Source: Cytophagales bacterium (lineage in GTDB: Bacteria > Bacteroidota > Bacteroidia > Cytophagales > Cyclobacteriaceae). From it: a DNA stretch of 38,032 nt. The stretch covers positions 1-38,032 of the forward strand of contig JAKSDO010000203.1 in NCBI GenBank assembly GCA_022360055.1, in the 5' to 3' direction. This document shows, piece after piece, positions 8,108-15,914 of this stretch (position 1 is the stretch's first letter; every line of letters begins with the position of its first letter). The translations under genes and the position numbers were made by a program. Below the pieces are notes generated by a model that was given only the letters and a program-made list of their open reading frames with translations, had not been told where the DNA came from and made no database searches.

Positions 8108-9265
8108 CTATTGGACAGGGATCATTTTCAAACAAACCGGCTTGGATACTTCAACATCCACTCCGTTTGATTTTAGCAATCCTGTTTCCCGATTCACTTT
8201 AAAAACAACTATGTTGTTTGAATGCTGGTTTGCAACAAGCAGAAATTTCCCGGTCGGATCCATCATAAAATTCCTTGGCCATGCTCCTTTTACGGACTCA
8301 TGTCCCACCAAGGAGAGCTTTCCTGATTTCCGATCAATACGGTAAATTACAATGCTATTATGTCCCCGGTTCGAACCATATAGGAATTGCCCGTCCTGAG
8401 ACACATGTATATCCGCGCAATAGTTCTCTCCGCTAAAATCACCCGGCAATGTGGTTACCGTTTCTATTTCGTTCAGAACACCTGCCGACGGGTCATAACC
8501 GCAGGAAGTAACTGTGGAGTTGAGTTCGTTAATTACGAAAACAAGTTTTTTATTCGGATGAATCGAAATGTGACGCGGTCCTGAACCTGGCTTTAAAGCA
8601 AAACGGCTTTGTTCGGCAAGCATTCCCTTTTTGGGATCCACTTTATAGGATATGACTTTATCAATTCCGAGGTCTGCCGCAAGTGCGTAATCTTCTTTAG
8701 GACTTAATACAACCGAATGCGCATGCGGCACATTTTGCCGGTTGCCAATTAATCCTTTACCTTCATGTTGTTTTAAATCTGTAAATTCCATCAAAGTTCC
8801 GTCGGATGTAACAGGAAAAACCGAGATATTCCCTCCTGAATAATTCGCTACCAGGGCGAGCTTTGCCGATGCATTGATGCTTATGTAGCATGGCGCTCCC
8901 CCGCCACTCGAAACCTGGCTAATCTTATTTAAGCTCCCATCCGACAAATTGATCCCAAAGGAGGTTACGGAACCGGTTTTTTTACCCAGGTATTCTCCAG
9001 TCTCGTTTACTGCAAACAGTAATTTCCTTTTCTCATCAATCGCCAGATAGGACGGGTTTTTAATGCCCTTTGCCGTAGTGAGGTAGTCAAGATCTCCGTC
9101 CGAGGCGTCAAATCGATAAACATAGATCCCTTCATTTTCATTTTCCGTATACGCGCCAACATACAGTAAATATGTGGAAGCCTTTTTTCCGGATGTTTCT
9201 GCCAAAGCATTTAATTGATTCATTATCAAGGAAAAGGCCAAACATACAAATACTCTTACAGTCAT
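8108..9265 (-). CDS. Exported seven-bladed beta-propeller lactonase (6-phosphogluconolactonase-like)
   Basis: A 385-residue protein with an N-terminal signal peptide (about residues 1-22). The body consists of repeated propeller blades with the family's hallmark stretches: a YVGAYTENENEGIYVYRFD opening, NPSYLAIDEKRKLLFAVNE, a central VPHAHSVVLSPKEDYALAADLG motif, GSGPRHISIHPNKKLVFVINE, and a late WPRNFMMDPTGKFLLVANQ. These are the lactonase family (PF10282) signatures seen in YbhE/Pgl. The cytoplasmic member hydrolyses 6-phosphogluconolactone; exported members such as this one probably hydrolyse other sugar lactones. It lies upstream of the Tat-exported aldo/keto reductase on the same strand. 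Confidence 0.88.
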   Translation of the reverse strand: MTVRVFVCLAFSLIMNQLNALAETSGKKASTYLLYVGAYTENENEGIYVYRFDASDGDLDYLTTAKGIKNPSYLAIDEKRKLLFAVNETGEYLGKKTGSVTSFGINLSDGSLNKISQVSSGGGAPCYISINASAKLALVANYSGGNISVFPVTSDGTLMEFTDLKQHEGKGLIGNRQNVPHAHSVVLSPKEDYALAADLGIDKVISYKVDPKKGMLAEQSRFALKPGSGPRHISIHPNKKLVFVINELNSTVTSCGYDPSAGVLNEIETVTTLPGDFSGENYCADIHVSQDGQFLYGSNRGHNSIVIYRIDRKSGKLSLVGHESVKGAWPRNFMMDPTGKFLLVANQHSNNIVVFKVNRETGLLKSNGVDVEVSKPVCLKMIPVQ

Positions 9266-9843
9266 AATTCAAAAGTTTTAGTTATTAAACAAACATCGGT
9301 CAACAAGCTGTGGTTCTCATTTTTAGAGCCATTGCGCATTGAGGAAAGAACAGCCCCGGCGCTGTATCCCCTACCTACATCCTGTTCTGCCCATACATCA
9401 CGGTCATCAGCTATTCCGGAACGGTTGCCAACGAACTTCACAACATCCGATCGAGGATCACCGATCTTATTATCCCGCTCTTTCTCACAGTAAGATATTC
9501 GAACGCGCACAAAAATTACAACAATCGAATGAAGGTATTTGATCTTCATTTTACCCTAAAGAATATACCCCCTGAACTTTATTTCTGTAAAGTCTGCGTT
9601 GAAAATGGTATCTCACGATAAACTAGCTTAAACCGCACATGTAAATATAGATCAATGCGTGATTTAAACCACGCAAATCCATTCTTTTCCACTCTTTCTT
9701 CCCTGCGATTACACGAGGTGTAGCCGGGAGTCTTCCATGATGGCCGGCAGACCATTTGCTTGCGGTCTCGTCCAGGCCCTGACGTTTTTAAGAAAGTGAC
9801 CAATGAAAAGCAACACTTACAAAAAAACAGCCGGGGCAGAACG
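9266..9843. other. Gene-poor interval of about 580 bp
   Basis: No supported gene. A minus-strand frame (9262-9549) ends in an ATGA overlap with the lactonase start, but its residue composition (many Arg, Asp, Gly, Ser, no hydrophobic core) does not look like a folded protein. A second minus-strand frame reading from inside the methyltransferase gene to 9579 is equally motif-free. The interval should hold the promoter of the lactonase near 9266-9330; a TTTTG-like box is seen close to the start but does not fit the consensus spacing. Confidence 0.35.
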
Positions 9844-10653
9844 TCAAGAAATACCCCTTGTTGCCTTGATCGAATAAACCAGAGGCAAGATCCTTTCAAA
9901 TCCTTCAATATAGTAATTGCCATCTTCATTTTTTACGGTATTTGGAAAGCAATCGTAAGGTGAGTAATCAAATTCGTTCATGTGCTCAATCTCCAGGCCC
10001 TGATTTAGCAGGGCATTAATCACCTCCGAGAGGTTATGGTTCCATGAGTACTCCTTGTGCCTGATGTCTGCATTCCGGTCCGCATATGTTCCTTCGGCGT
10101 CTATTTCGATTACCCCTTCATTAAAATAGGAATATTTGATTTTTTCAAAATCATCATCCAGCATCCACACCATCGGATGAAATTCAACCATATAAAAAGT
10201 ACCTCCCGGCTTGAGAAAATGATTTATTACGTCGGCCCATTTGTTGAGATCCGGCAACCATCCTATAACTCCATACGAAGTAAAGACGACATCAAAGGGA
10301 TCGTCCAGATGCTTTTTCAAATCATAGATATTAGAGCAGATGAACTTTGCATTTATACCGAGGTCCGACTTGATCTGATTTGCAACTTCTATTGCCTTGT
10401 CAGAAAAATCAACCCCTGTAACATCCGCACCCATGCGCGCCCACGACATGGTGTCAAGTCCGAAATGACATTGAAGATGAAGTAATTTCTTGTCCTTTAC
10501 ATCGCCGAGCTCCGTCAACTCAATTTGCTTGAGGACATTCTTTCCGGCTTTGAATCCCTCAAGATCATAAAAGTCTGAATTTTTATGAACGGAAGTCTTC
10601 TTATTCCACAATTCCTTATTGGAATTAAAATATTTCTTAAATGAATCCGACAT
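9844..10653 (-). CDS. Class I SAM-dependent methyltransferase
   Basis: A soluble 269-residue protein with the Rossmann methyltransferase motifs in order: motif I in LLHLQCHFGLDTMSWARMGADVTGVDFS (about residues 58-85, with the acidic GVDFS end of strand 2), motif II/III around PFDVVFTSYGVIGWLPDL, and the post-strand-5 segment FLKPGGTFYMVEFHPMVW. This corresponds to the Methyltransf_25/11 type, widespread in Bacteroidota and usually acting on small molecules. The start (ATG 10651-10653) overlaps the end of the truncated sulfatase frame by 17 bp, which suggests the sulfatase deletion brought the two together. The natural substrate is unknown. Confidence 0.85.
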   Translation of the reverse strand: MSDSFKKYFNSNKELWNKKTSVHKNSDFYDLEGFKAGKNVLKQIELTELGDVKDKKLLHLQCHFGLDTMSWARMGADVTGVDFSDKAIEVANQIKSDLGINAKFICSNIYDLKKHLDDPFDVVFTSYGVIGWLPDLNKWADVINHFLKPGGTFYMVEFHPMVWMLDDDFEKIKYSYFNEGVIEIDAEGTYADRNADIRHKEYSWNHNLSEVINALLNQGLEIEHMNEFDYSPYDCFPNTVKNEDGNYYIEGFERILPLVYSIKATRGIS

Positions 10654-11086
10654 TCGGAATATTGTTTTGAGAGTATGTTAAATAATAAGCAATGTTTAAT
10701 ACGCATCCGGTTTGATCATGAGCCTCCTGTAAACCGGAAGATCGATAAGGAGAGACAATGCCCGGAGAACTGTTGCCACTTACCGAGGTAAGCCCCGGTT
10801 TTCCTGTCACTAAAACACTTCGGGAGGGTGCGCAAACCGCAGATCCCGAATAAACGCGAGTAAATCCGCCCCCTTCAACGGCCAGTCGGTCAGTATTTGG
10901 TATTTGTATCTTTTTCTTTCCACAACAACCCGAATCGTTATAACAAAGATCATCGGCCATTACAATTATGATGTTCCGTTTTTTCAAGCTTTCTCCGTCA
11001 GCTGTTTTTTTAAATTGCGCGCATTGCCATAAAAAAACAACGGATGTAATTGCCAATAAAAGTCTTCGGATTGCGAATGTTATCAT
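10637..11086 (-). pseudogene. Truncated sulfatase: N-terminal fragment with formylglycine motif
   Basis: The 149-residue frame begins with a signal-like hydrophobic segment and then follows the start of a type I (S1) sulfatase closely: NIIIVMADDLCYNDSGCCG with the metal-binding Asp pair (D45, D46), a NTDRLAVEGG segment, and the modification motif CAPSRSVLVTG with Cys85-x-Pro-Ser-Arg. After about residue 95 the similarity fades and the frame stops, whereas real sulfatases run 430-600 residues and need a C-terminal Asp-Asn metal pair. Several family glycines are also replaced (LGY reads LCY, GCYG reads GCCG). It cannot be an active enzyme and is best read as a decayed gene. Confidence 0.75.
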
Positions 11087-11248
11087 TTTTAACGACTATT
11101 GCCTGGTTAAAAAAAGGATTAATGTCCATCCAAAAATAGTAAAATGAATCAAACTTATTACAATATCAACACTTCATACATGCGCCCCTGTGCGGTACAA
11201 ATAATTCAGAATTTATTATTAAAAATTTTAAAAAGTCAAAAATACTTT

Positions 11249-11256
11249 TAAATTTG
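11249..11256 (+). promoter_or_regulatory. Probable -7 promoter box of the gal operon regulator
   Basis: TAAATTTG fits the Bacteroidota -7 consensus, with TTTT at 11226-11229 as a weak -33 element 19 bp upstream. The ATG at 11271 is only 14 bp further on, giving a very short leader. Confidence 0.45.
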
Positions 11257-11270
11257 TCAGCCCCATTATT

Positions 11271-11972
11271 ATGAATCGGAACTACGAAAAATACGAAGAT
11301 GTAAAACGGCTCCTGGCGGTCGATTGCATCATTTTTGGTTATGAAAACGAGCAGCTTAAGCTTCTGCTTTTCAAACGCATCATCGAACCATCCAAAGGCC
11401 GTTGGTCTTTGATTGGCGGATGGATCAAGGAAAGTGAATCTGCAGAGGATGCCGCAAGAAGAGTTCTAACCTATATTACCGGATTAAAGGACATATATCT
11501 GGAGCAGGTAAAAGTATTTTCAGAGCCTGATCGTGATCCCGGAGGAAATGTGCTCACGGTCGCTTTCAACGCGCTGATCCGAATTGAGAAACACAGCAAG
11601 GAGTTGATTAAAGAATACGGAGCCAGGTGGTTTGCGATCTCTGAAATACCCAAACTTATCTTTGACCATGATGAGATGCTCAAAGTCGCCTTTGAAAAAT
11701 TACGTATGAAAGCTACCTATGACCTCATTGGCAGACAGCTTCTACCCGAAAAGTTTACTTTGACCCACCTCCGAAGGTTATATAACGAAATTTTCCAAAA
11801 GGAATTTGACCCAGGAAATTTCAGAAAAAAAGTACTTTCCCTCAAATTACTGGAACGGTTGGATGAAAAAGATATGTCCGAATCAAAAAAGGGCGCATAT
11901 TATTACAAGTTCAAGGATGTGGAAAATTCTCATTTGGAACCAATTTTTAAAAGTTCAATAAAGCACGAATGA
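11271..11972 (+). CDS. Nudix-related transcriptional regulator (NrtR/AraR type)
   Basis: A 233-residue cytoplasmic protein made of a Nudix fold (about residues 10-150) and a C-terminal winged-helix DNA-binding domain (about 155-230, LTHLRRLYNEIFQKEFDPGNFRKKVL). The Nudix box is recognisable (GWIKESESAEDAARR, residues 50-64) but the catalytic REUxEE residues are gone: the stretch after Arg64 reads VLTYITG. Hydrolase activity is therefore unlikely and the domain should serve as a ligand sensor, as known for NrtR and for the arabinose regulator AraR of Bacteroides. It lies directly ahead of galactokinase, a sugar transporter and an aldose epimerase on the same strand, so I infer that it controls that operon in response to galactose or a derivative. 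A pair of TTTAATG repeats before galK is a candidate operator. Confidence 0.85.
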   Translation: MNRNYEKYEDVKRLLAVDCIIFGYENEQLKLLLFKRIIEPSKGRWSLIGGWIKESESAEDAARRVLTYITGLKDIYLEQVKVFSEPDRDPGGNVLTVAFNALIRIEKHSKELIKEYGARWFAISEIPKLIFDHDEMLKVAFEKLRMKATYDLIGRQLLPEKFTLTHLRRLYNEIFQKEFDPGNFRKKVLSLKLLERLDEKDMSESKKGAYYYKFKDVENSHLEPIFKSSIKHE

Positions 11973-12027
11973 TGTCGGCGGAAATCGGGTTGGGCCGGCT
12001 AAAAAACCCAGGTCACACAGGAAGAAA

Positions 12028-12050
12028 TTTAATGTCTGTAATGTTTAATG
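12028..12050 (+). promoter_or_regulatory. Direct TTTAATG repeats ahead of galK (candidate operator)
   Basis: Two identical TTTAATG heptamers (12028-12034 and 12044-12050) are 16 bp apart start to start, ending 10 bp before the galactokinase ATG. They lie in the only intergenic gap between the regulator and its presumed target operon. No experimental motif is known to me for this regulator, so the call rests on position and repetition only. Confidence 0.3.
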
Positions 12051-12060
12051 AAAATAAATT

Positions 12061-13350
12061 ATGTCGAAAATTGATAGTTTAATTGAGAAGATAAATGGAG
12101 GGGACCATCCATTGTTTAAGGAATTGTACGGAACGGATGCATCGATATTGAAAGAGCAATCCGACAGGTATGCCGCTTTATTGAATTCGTTTAAAGATAC
12201 TTTCGGGCAAGACGATGTTGAATTATTCTCTTCTCCCGGCAGAACTGAAATTGGCGGGAACCATACGGACCACAACTACGGCCGGGTGCTGGCAGGGGCA
12301 GTAGATCTTGACAACATTGCCGTAGCTGCAAAGAACGGGACCGATATTATTCGAATCAAGTCCGAAGGGTATCCGCAATTCGAAGTTGATCTGTCGGATC
12401 TGGGAATAGATGAAACACAGTTTTATACTTCCGGATCGATCGTTAAAGGAATAAGCGCCCGCCTGAAGGAAAAGGGTTTTCAGATCGGAGGTTTTGATGC
12501 CTGCATCGAAGGCCGGGTTCCAAAAGGGTCGGGATTAAGCTCATCCGCTTCATTTGAAGTATTGATTGGAGCCATCATCAGCCATTTGTTCAACGAGGGA
12601 AAACTTGATCCTGTCGAAAACGCCATTATCGGCCAATGGGCTGAGAATAATTATTTCGGCAAACCCTGCGGATTGATGGATCAGACGGCATGTTCGGTAG
12701 GCGGATTGATCACCATCGATTTTGAAGATCCTTCCAAACCTATCGTAAAAGCGCTGGATTTTGATTTTGTGGCCACAAACTATGCATTGGTAATTACAGA
12801 TGTAGGCGGAGGCCACGACGATCCTGCATCCCAGGCGGAATACGCTTCACTTCCGACGGAGATGAAGGCAGTCGCAAAAGAACTCGGAGCCGAGGTTCTC
12901 CGCCAGGTTACATGGGAAGAGATTGTCGAAAAGATCCCCGAAATCAGAAAGAAAACGGGCGACAGGGCCATACTTCGCTCCTACCACTTCCAGGGCGACA
13001 ACCAACGGGTCGTCGAACAGGTGAATGCCCTCGAAAACAATGATTTTGAGGCATTCCTCAAAATGGTTGTCGAATCGGGCTACAGCTCATATATGTACAA
13101 TCAGAACATCTTCGATATCACACACAAAGACGAGCAGGTCGTATCGCTCGGCCTGGCTTTAAGTGAAATGGTATTGAAAGGCAAAGGTGCTTGGCGGGTC
13201 CACGGCGGTGGATTTGGTGGTACGATCCAGGCTTTTGTGCCACAAGACCTTATCGACAAATATGTCGCTACCCTCGAGCATGTCTTCGGAAAAGGAAGCT
13301 GCCATAAATTATTTATCAGGGCCAAAGGTTCGATCAAAGTGGAATTATAG
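12061..13350 (+). CDS. galK: Galactokinase (GHMP kinase family)
   Basis: Phosphorylates galactose at C1 with ATP, the first step of the Leloir pathway, in the cytoplasm. All three GHMP signatures are present: the galactokinase substrate-binding motif SSPGRTEIGGNHTDHNYG (about residues 58-75), the ATP-binding PKGSGLSSSASFEV (about 154-167) and the C-terminal glycine motif HGGGFGGTIQAF. At 429 residues it is longer than the E. coli-type enzyme (about 380), with an N-terminal extension of about 40 residues (including INGGDHPLFKELYG). That longer form reminds me of galactokinases of Firmicutes. It is followed after 58 bp by the transporter gene. Nearest alternatives within GHMP kinases would be other sugar-1-kinases. 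Confidence 0.9.
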   Translation: MSKIDSLIEKINGGDHPLFKELYGTDASILKEQSDRYAALLNSFKDTFGQDDVELFSSPGRTEIGGNHTDHNYGRVLAGAVDLDNIAVAAKNGTDIIRIKSEGYPQFEVDLSDLGIDETQFYTSGSIVKGISARLKEKGFQIGGFDACIEGRVPKGSGLSSSASFEVLIGAIISHLFNEGKLDPVENAIIGQWAENNYFGKPCGLMDQTACSVGGLITIDFEDPSKPIVKALDFDFVATNYALVITDVGGGHDDPASQAEYASLPTEMKAVAKELGAEVLRQVTWEEIVEKIPEIRKKTGDRAILRSYHFQGDNQRVVEQVNALENNDFEAFLKMVVESGYSSYMYNQNIFDITHKDEQVVSLGLALSEMVLKGKGAWRVHGGGFGGTIQAFVPQDLIDKYVATLEHVFGKGSCHKLFIRAKGSIKVEL

Positions 13351-13408
13351 CGAAAATTTCCGATCGGGAATTCTCTTGAAATAGATAACAAATTAACTTT
13401 TAAACATT

Positions 13409-14638
13409 ATGGGAAATTCAAAAACGAATTATGCGATACCATTTGCAATAATGTCCTTCCTGCTTTTCCTGTTGGGATTTGTAACATGGATCAACAACAT
13501 TCTGGTTCCTTTTATGGAAACCAAGTTTGGCATCACTCCAAGCCAATCACAATTGGTGAGCGCAGCTTTTTTTAGTGCCTATATTATTTCTATTCCGGTA
13601 GGAGGTCTTGTAAAAAATATAGGCTACAAAATGAGCGTGATCATAGGTTCAATAATTACCGGTATTGGTTGCGCAATTTTTATTCCGGCCCTGGGGATAG
13701 GGTACAACATGGTTTTGGCCGGACTATTTGTGACGGCCATAGGTGTGGTGATCCTGCAGGTTGCGGCAAACCCTTACGTGATCGCCCTGGGCACCCCTGA
13801 AACCTCCGCTTCCAGGCTAACACTTGCGATGGCGGTGAATTCCAGTGCGGCGGTACTGGCCCCGATCGTAGGTCGATTCATAATAGAGTCAAATAACGGA
13901 TCCATCATGGTTCACGAAAATATGGCCAAGATGATGTTTATTGTTTTGGCCGGCATTTCAATTGTTACAGCGGTAATCCTTGTATTCATAAACCTTCCGG
14001 TCATAGAAGATGAGACGAGCGACGGGAGCACAGATGTCGGAAGAAGCGCCTGGAGCTACCCTCATTTGATCCTCGGTTTTATCGCCATCGGTGTGTATAT
14101 GGGACTGGAAGTAGGTGTTGGTAATTACTTTGTGAAGTACGTCGTCCAGAATGTCGAAGGTAAAGATGCTGCGTTTGCAACAACCATTTTGGGTTTCTAC
14201 CCAGCGGGTTTTTTTGTCGGCCGATTATTGGGCGCCGGCATTCTCAAAAAATATGAGGCCTCAAAAGTTCTGGTAGTCAATTCATTTATTTGCGTAGGGT
14301 TACTCCTCCTGTTTTTCCTTACCAAAGGTTCGGCATTTTCCGTATGGCCATTGATCGCCCAAGGCCTGTTCTTATCGATCATGTGGTCTGTTTTGTTCGA
14401 TCTTTCCATGAAGGACATTCCTTCCGGCGCGGCTAAACTGGGTTCCGGAATTATTTGTACGGGTGTGGTATTCACAGGAATGTGGATGTGGATCATGGGT
14501 AAATTTGTTGAAAGTTCGACAGATCCTGCGACCGGAATCAGCAACAACGGATCTGCATATTTATTCTTCTTCTTGTTTTATGCATACATCATATTCTTCG
14601 CCTTGAAAGGATCAAAAATCCGAAGAAAAACAGCTTAA
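13409..14638 (+). CDS. MFS sugar transporter (FucP/GluP glucose-galactose type)
   Basis: A polytopic 409-residue inner-membrane protein with about 12 hydrophobic segments. It matches the FucP/GluP branch of the major facilitator superfamily: an opening FLLGFVTWINNILVPFMETKFGIT, SAAFFSAYIISIPVGGLVKNIGYK in helices 2-3, the QVAANPYVIALGTPETSASRL motif between helices 4 and 5 (about residues 115-135), and FYPAGFFVGRLLGAGILKKY in the C-terminal half. These are proton-sugar symporters for glucose, galactose or L-fucose. Between galactokinase and aldose epimerase, galactose is the likeliest substrate, but L-fucose or L-galactose released by the nearby GH29/GH95 enzymes are real alternatives. Confidence 0.9.
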   Translation: MGNSKTNYAIPFAIMSFLLFLLGFVTWINNILVPFMETKFGITPSQSQLVSAAFFSAYIISIPVGGLVKNIGYKMSVIIGSIITGIGCAIFIPALGIGYNMVLAGLFVTAIGVVILQVAANPYVIALGTPETSASRLTLAMAVNSSAAVLAPIVGRFIIESNNGSIMVHENMAKMMFIVLAGISIVTAVILVFINLPVIEDETSDGSTDVGRSAWSYPHLILGFIAIGVYMGLEVGVGNYFVKYVVQNVEGKDAAFATTILGFYPAGFFVGRLLGAGILKKYEASKVLVVNSFICVGLLLLFFLTKGSAFSVWPLIAQGLFLSIMWSVLFDLSMKDIPSGAAKLGSGIICTGVVFTGMWMWIMGKFVESSTDPATGISNNGSAYLFFFLFYAYIIFFALKGSKIRRKTA

Positions 14639-14697
14639 TTGAATTTCAACCTTAGCATCCATTTGTAGTGAATGGATGCTGTTTATAATATAAGACC

Positions 14698-15720
14698 ATG
14701 ACAAAAGCATCGGATATATTTACACTAAAAAATAACAATGGTATTGAAATTACCTTTATTGCAAATGGAGGGCAGATTACCTCGATCAGGGTTCCTAATG
14801 CCGGAGGTGAAGTTGCTGACATTGCAATTGGATACGATACGGTAGAGGCTGCCTTGGCGGGTGATGGATTTTTCGGAGCCCTCTGTGGAAGATATGCCAA
14901 CAGGATTGTGAACGGCAGGTTTACGCTTGACGGGGTCACACACCAACTTGACTGCAACAACGAAAACAATCATCTGCACGGAGGATTTGACGGATTCAAC
15001 GGCCGGATTTGGAACGTCGAGCCTATATCATCCGAAAAATATGCCCAGGCTTACAGACTTTCGCTGACAAGCCCGGACGGGGACCAGAAATATCCGGGAG
15101 AACTGACCGTTGAAGTGATTTACGGGTTGTCCGAGGCAAATGAATTCGCTATCGAATACCTTGCTGAGACTACCAAACCGACAATCATTAACCTTACGTC
15201 ACATCCGTATTTCAATTTAAAAGGCGCAGGTACGGGCACGGTTGAAAATCACGATTTACAAATCAATGCATCGCGATATACCCCTATTTCGGGTGAAATT
15301 GGCACTGTAACCGGAGAAATTTCATCGGTTAAGGGAACAGCTATGGATTTCACAAGCAGAAAGAAAATCGGGGACACCCTGAACAGCGACGACAAACAGG
15401 TAAATCTTGTGGATGGTATCGACCACAATTTTGTGCTGGATAGTTACGACGGTTCAATAAAACTTGCCGCTGCGCTGTCCGATCCGGAATCCGGAAGAAA
15501 AGTTGAAGTTTTTACCGACCAGCCCGGTTTACAGATTTACGCGGGAAGTCATTTTGACGGATCTGAAATCGGCAAACTCGGAACACCCATTGTCAAGTGG
15601 GCCGGTTTGGCCATGGAAACCCAAATATTCCCGGATTCTCCGAATAAAGAGGATTTTCCAAATGCTGTTTTGAGACCTGGAGAAAAATACAAACATACAT
15701 GTATTTATAAATTCTCATAA
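14698..15720 (+). CDS. galM: Aldose 1-epimerase (galactose mutarotase)
   Basis: A 340-residue enzyme that interconverts alpha and beta anomers of aldoses and so feeds alpha-galactose to galactokinase. Conserved elements are present: the N-R-I segment GRYANRIVNGRFTLDG, the NNENNHLHGG motif with the family's catalytic His, NLTSHPYFNLKG with the second conserved His, and the late ETQIFPDSPN segment near the catalytic glutamate. There is no obvious signal peptide, so it is cytoplasmic. It is the last gene of the operon, 59 bp after the transporter, and is followed within 25 bp by a strong terminator. Confidence 0.92.
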   Translation: MTKASDIFTLKNNNGIEITFIANGGQITSIRVPNAGGEVADIAIGYDTVEAALAGDGFFGALCGRYANRIVNGRFTLDGVTHQLDCNNENNHLHGGFDGFNGRIWNVEPISSEKYAQAYRLSLTSPDGDQKYPGELTVEVIYGLSEANEFAIEYLAETTKPTIINLTSHPYFNLKGAGTGTVENHDLQINASRYTPISGEIGTVTGEISSVKGTAMDFTSRKKIGDTLNSDDKQVNLVDGIDHNFVLDSYDGSIKLAAALSDPESGRKVEVFTDQPGLQIYAGSHFDGSEIGKLGTPIVKWAGLAMETQIFPDSPNKEDFPNAVLRPGEKYKHTCIYKFS

Positions 15721-15742
15721 ACAAGTATATGAAGCATTTATT

Positions 15743-15773
15743 AAAAAGAGGCTGTCTCAAAAGCCTCTTTTTT
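15743..15773 (+). terminator. Rho-independent terminator of the gal operon
   Basis: An 11-bp perfect stem (AAAAAGAGGCT / AGCCTCTTTTT) with an 8-nt loop and T-tract lies 22 bp after the galM stop. It defines the operon end. Confidence 0.85.
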
Positions 15774-15798
15774 GTTTGAAAAAAGGGATCCGTTCAAC

Positions 15799-15880
15799 TT
15801 AATCCGAAAGATTCATAATTTTTCCTGCCCGCGGCAAGGCAGGCGCCCGAAGGGCCGATCATTACTTTTATGCGCATTCC
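15799..15880. repeat. Dispersed hairpin repeat, copy 1
   Basis: The core ATTCATAATTTTTC, then GCCCGAAGGGCCG and a degenerate ATGCxxATT tail, recurs at 31098-31155. This copy carries an extra 20-nt segment at 15825-15844 (CTGCCCGCGGCAAGGCAGGC), itself able to fold as a stem (CTGCC/GGCAG), which copy 2 lacks. GCCCgaaGGGC is a second small hairpin. No coding frame spans it. Confidence 0.6.
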
Positions 15881-15914
15881 GTCCGTTTGGAGGAATCCGG
15901 GACTCCATAAACAA

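Noticed and set aside
8360-8380. tRNA T-loop-like GGTTCGAACC
   Set aside because: It lies inside the lactonase coding sequence and no cloverleaf can be drawn around it.
9262-9549. Minus-strand 95-codon frame with an ATGA overlap to the lactonase start
   Set aside because: Composition is rich in Arg, Asp, Gly and Ser without a hydrophobic core, no motif is seen, and the overlap alone is weak evidence.
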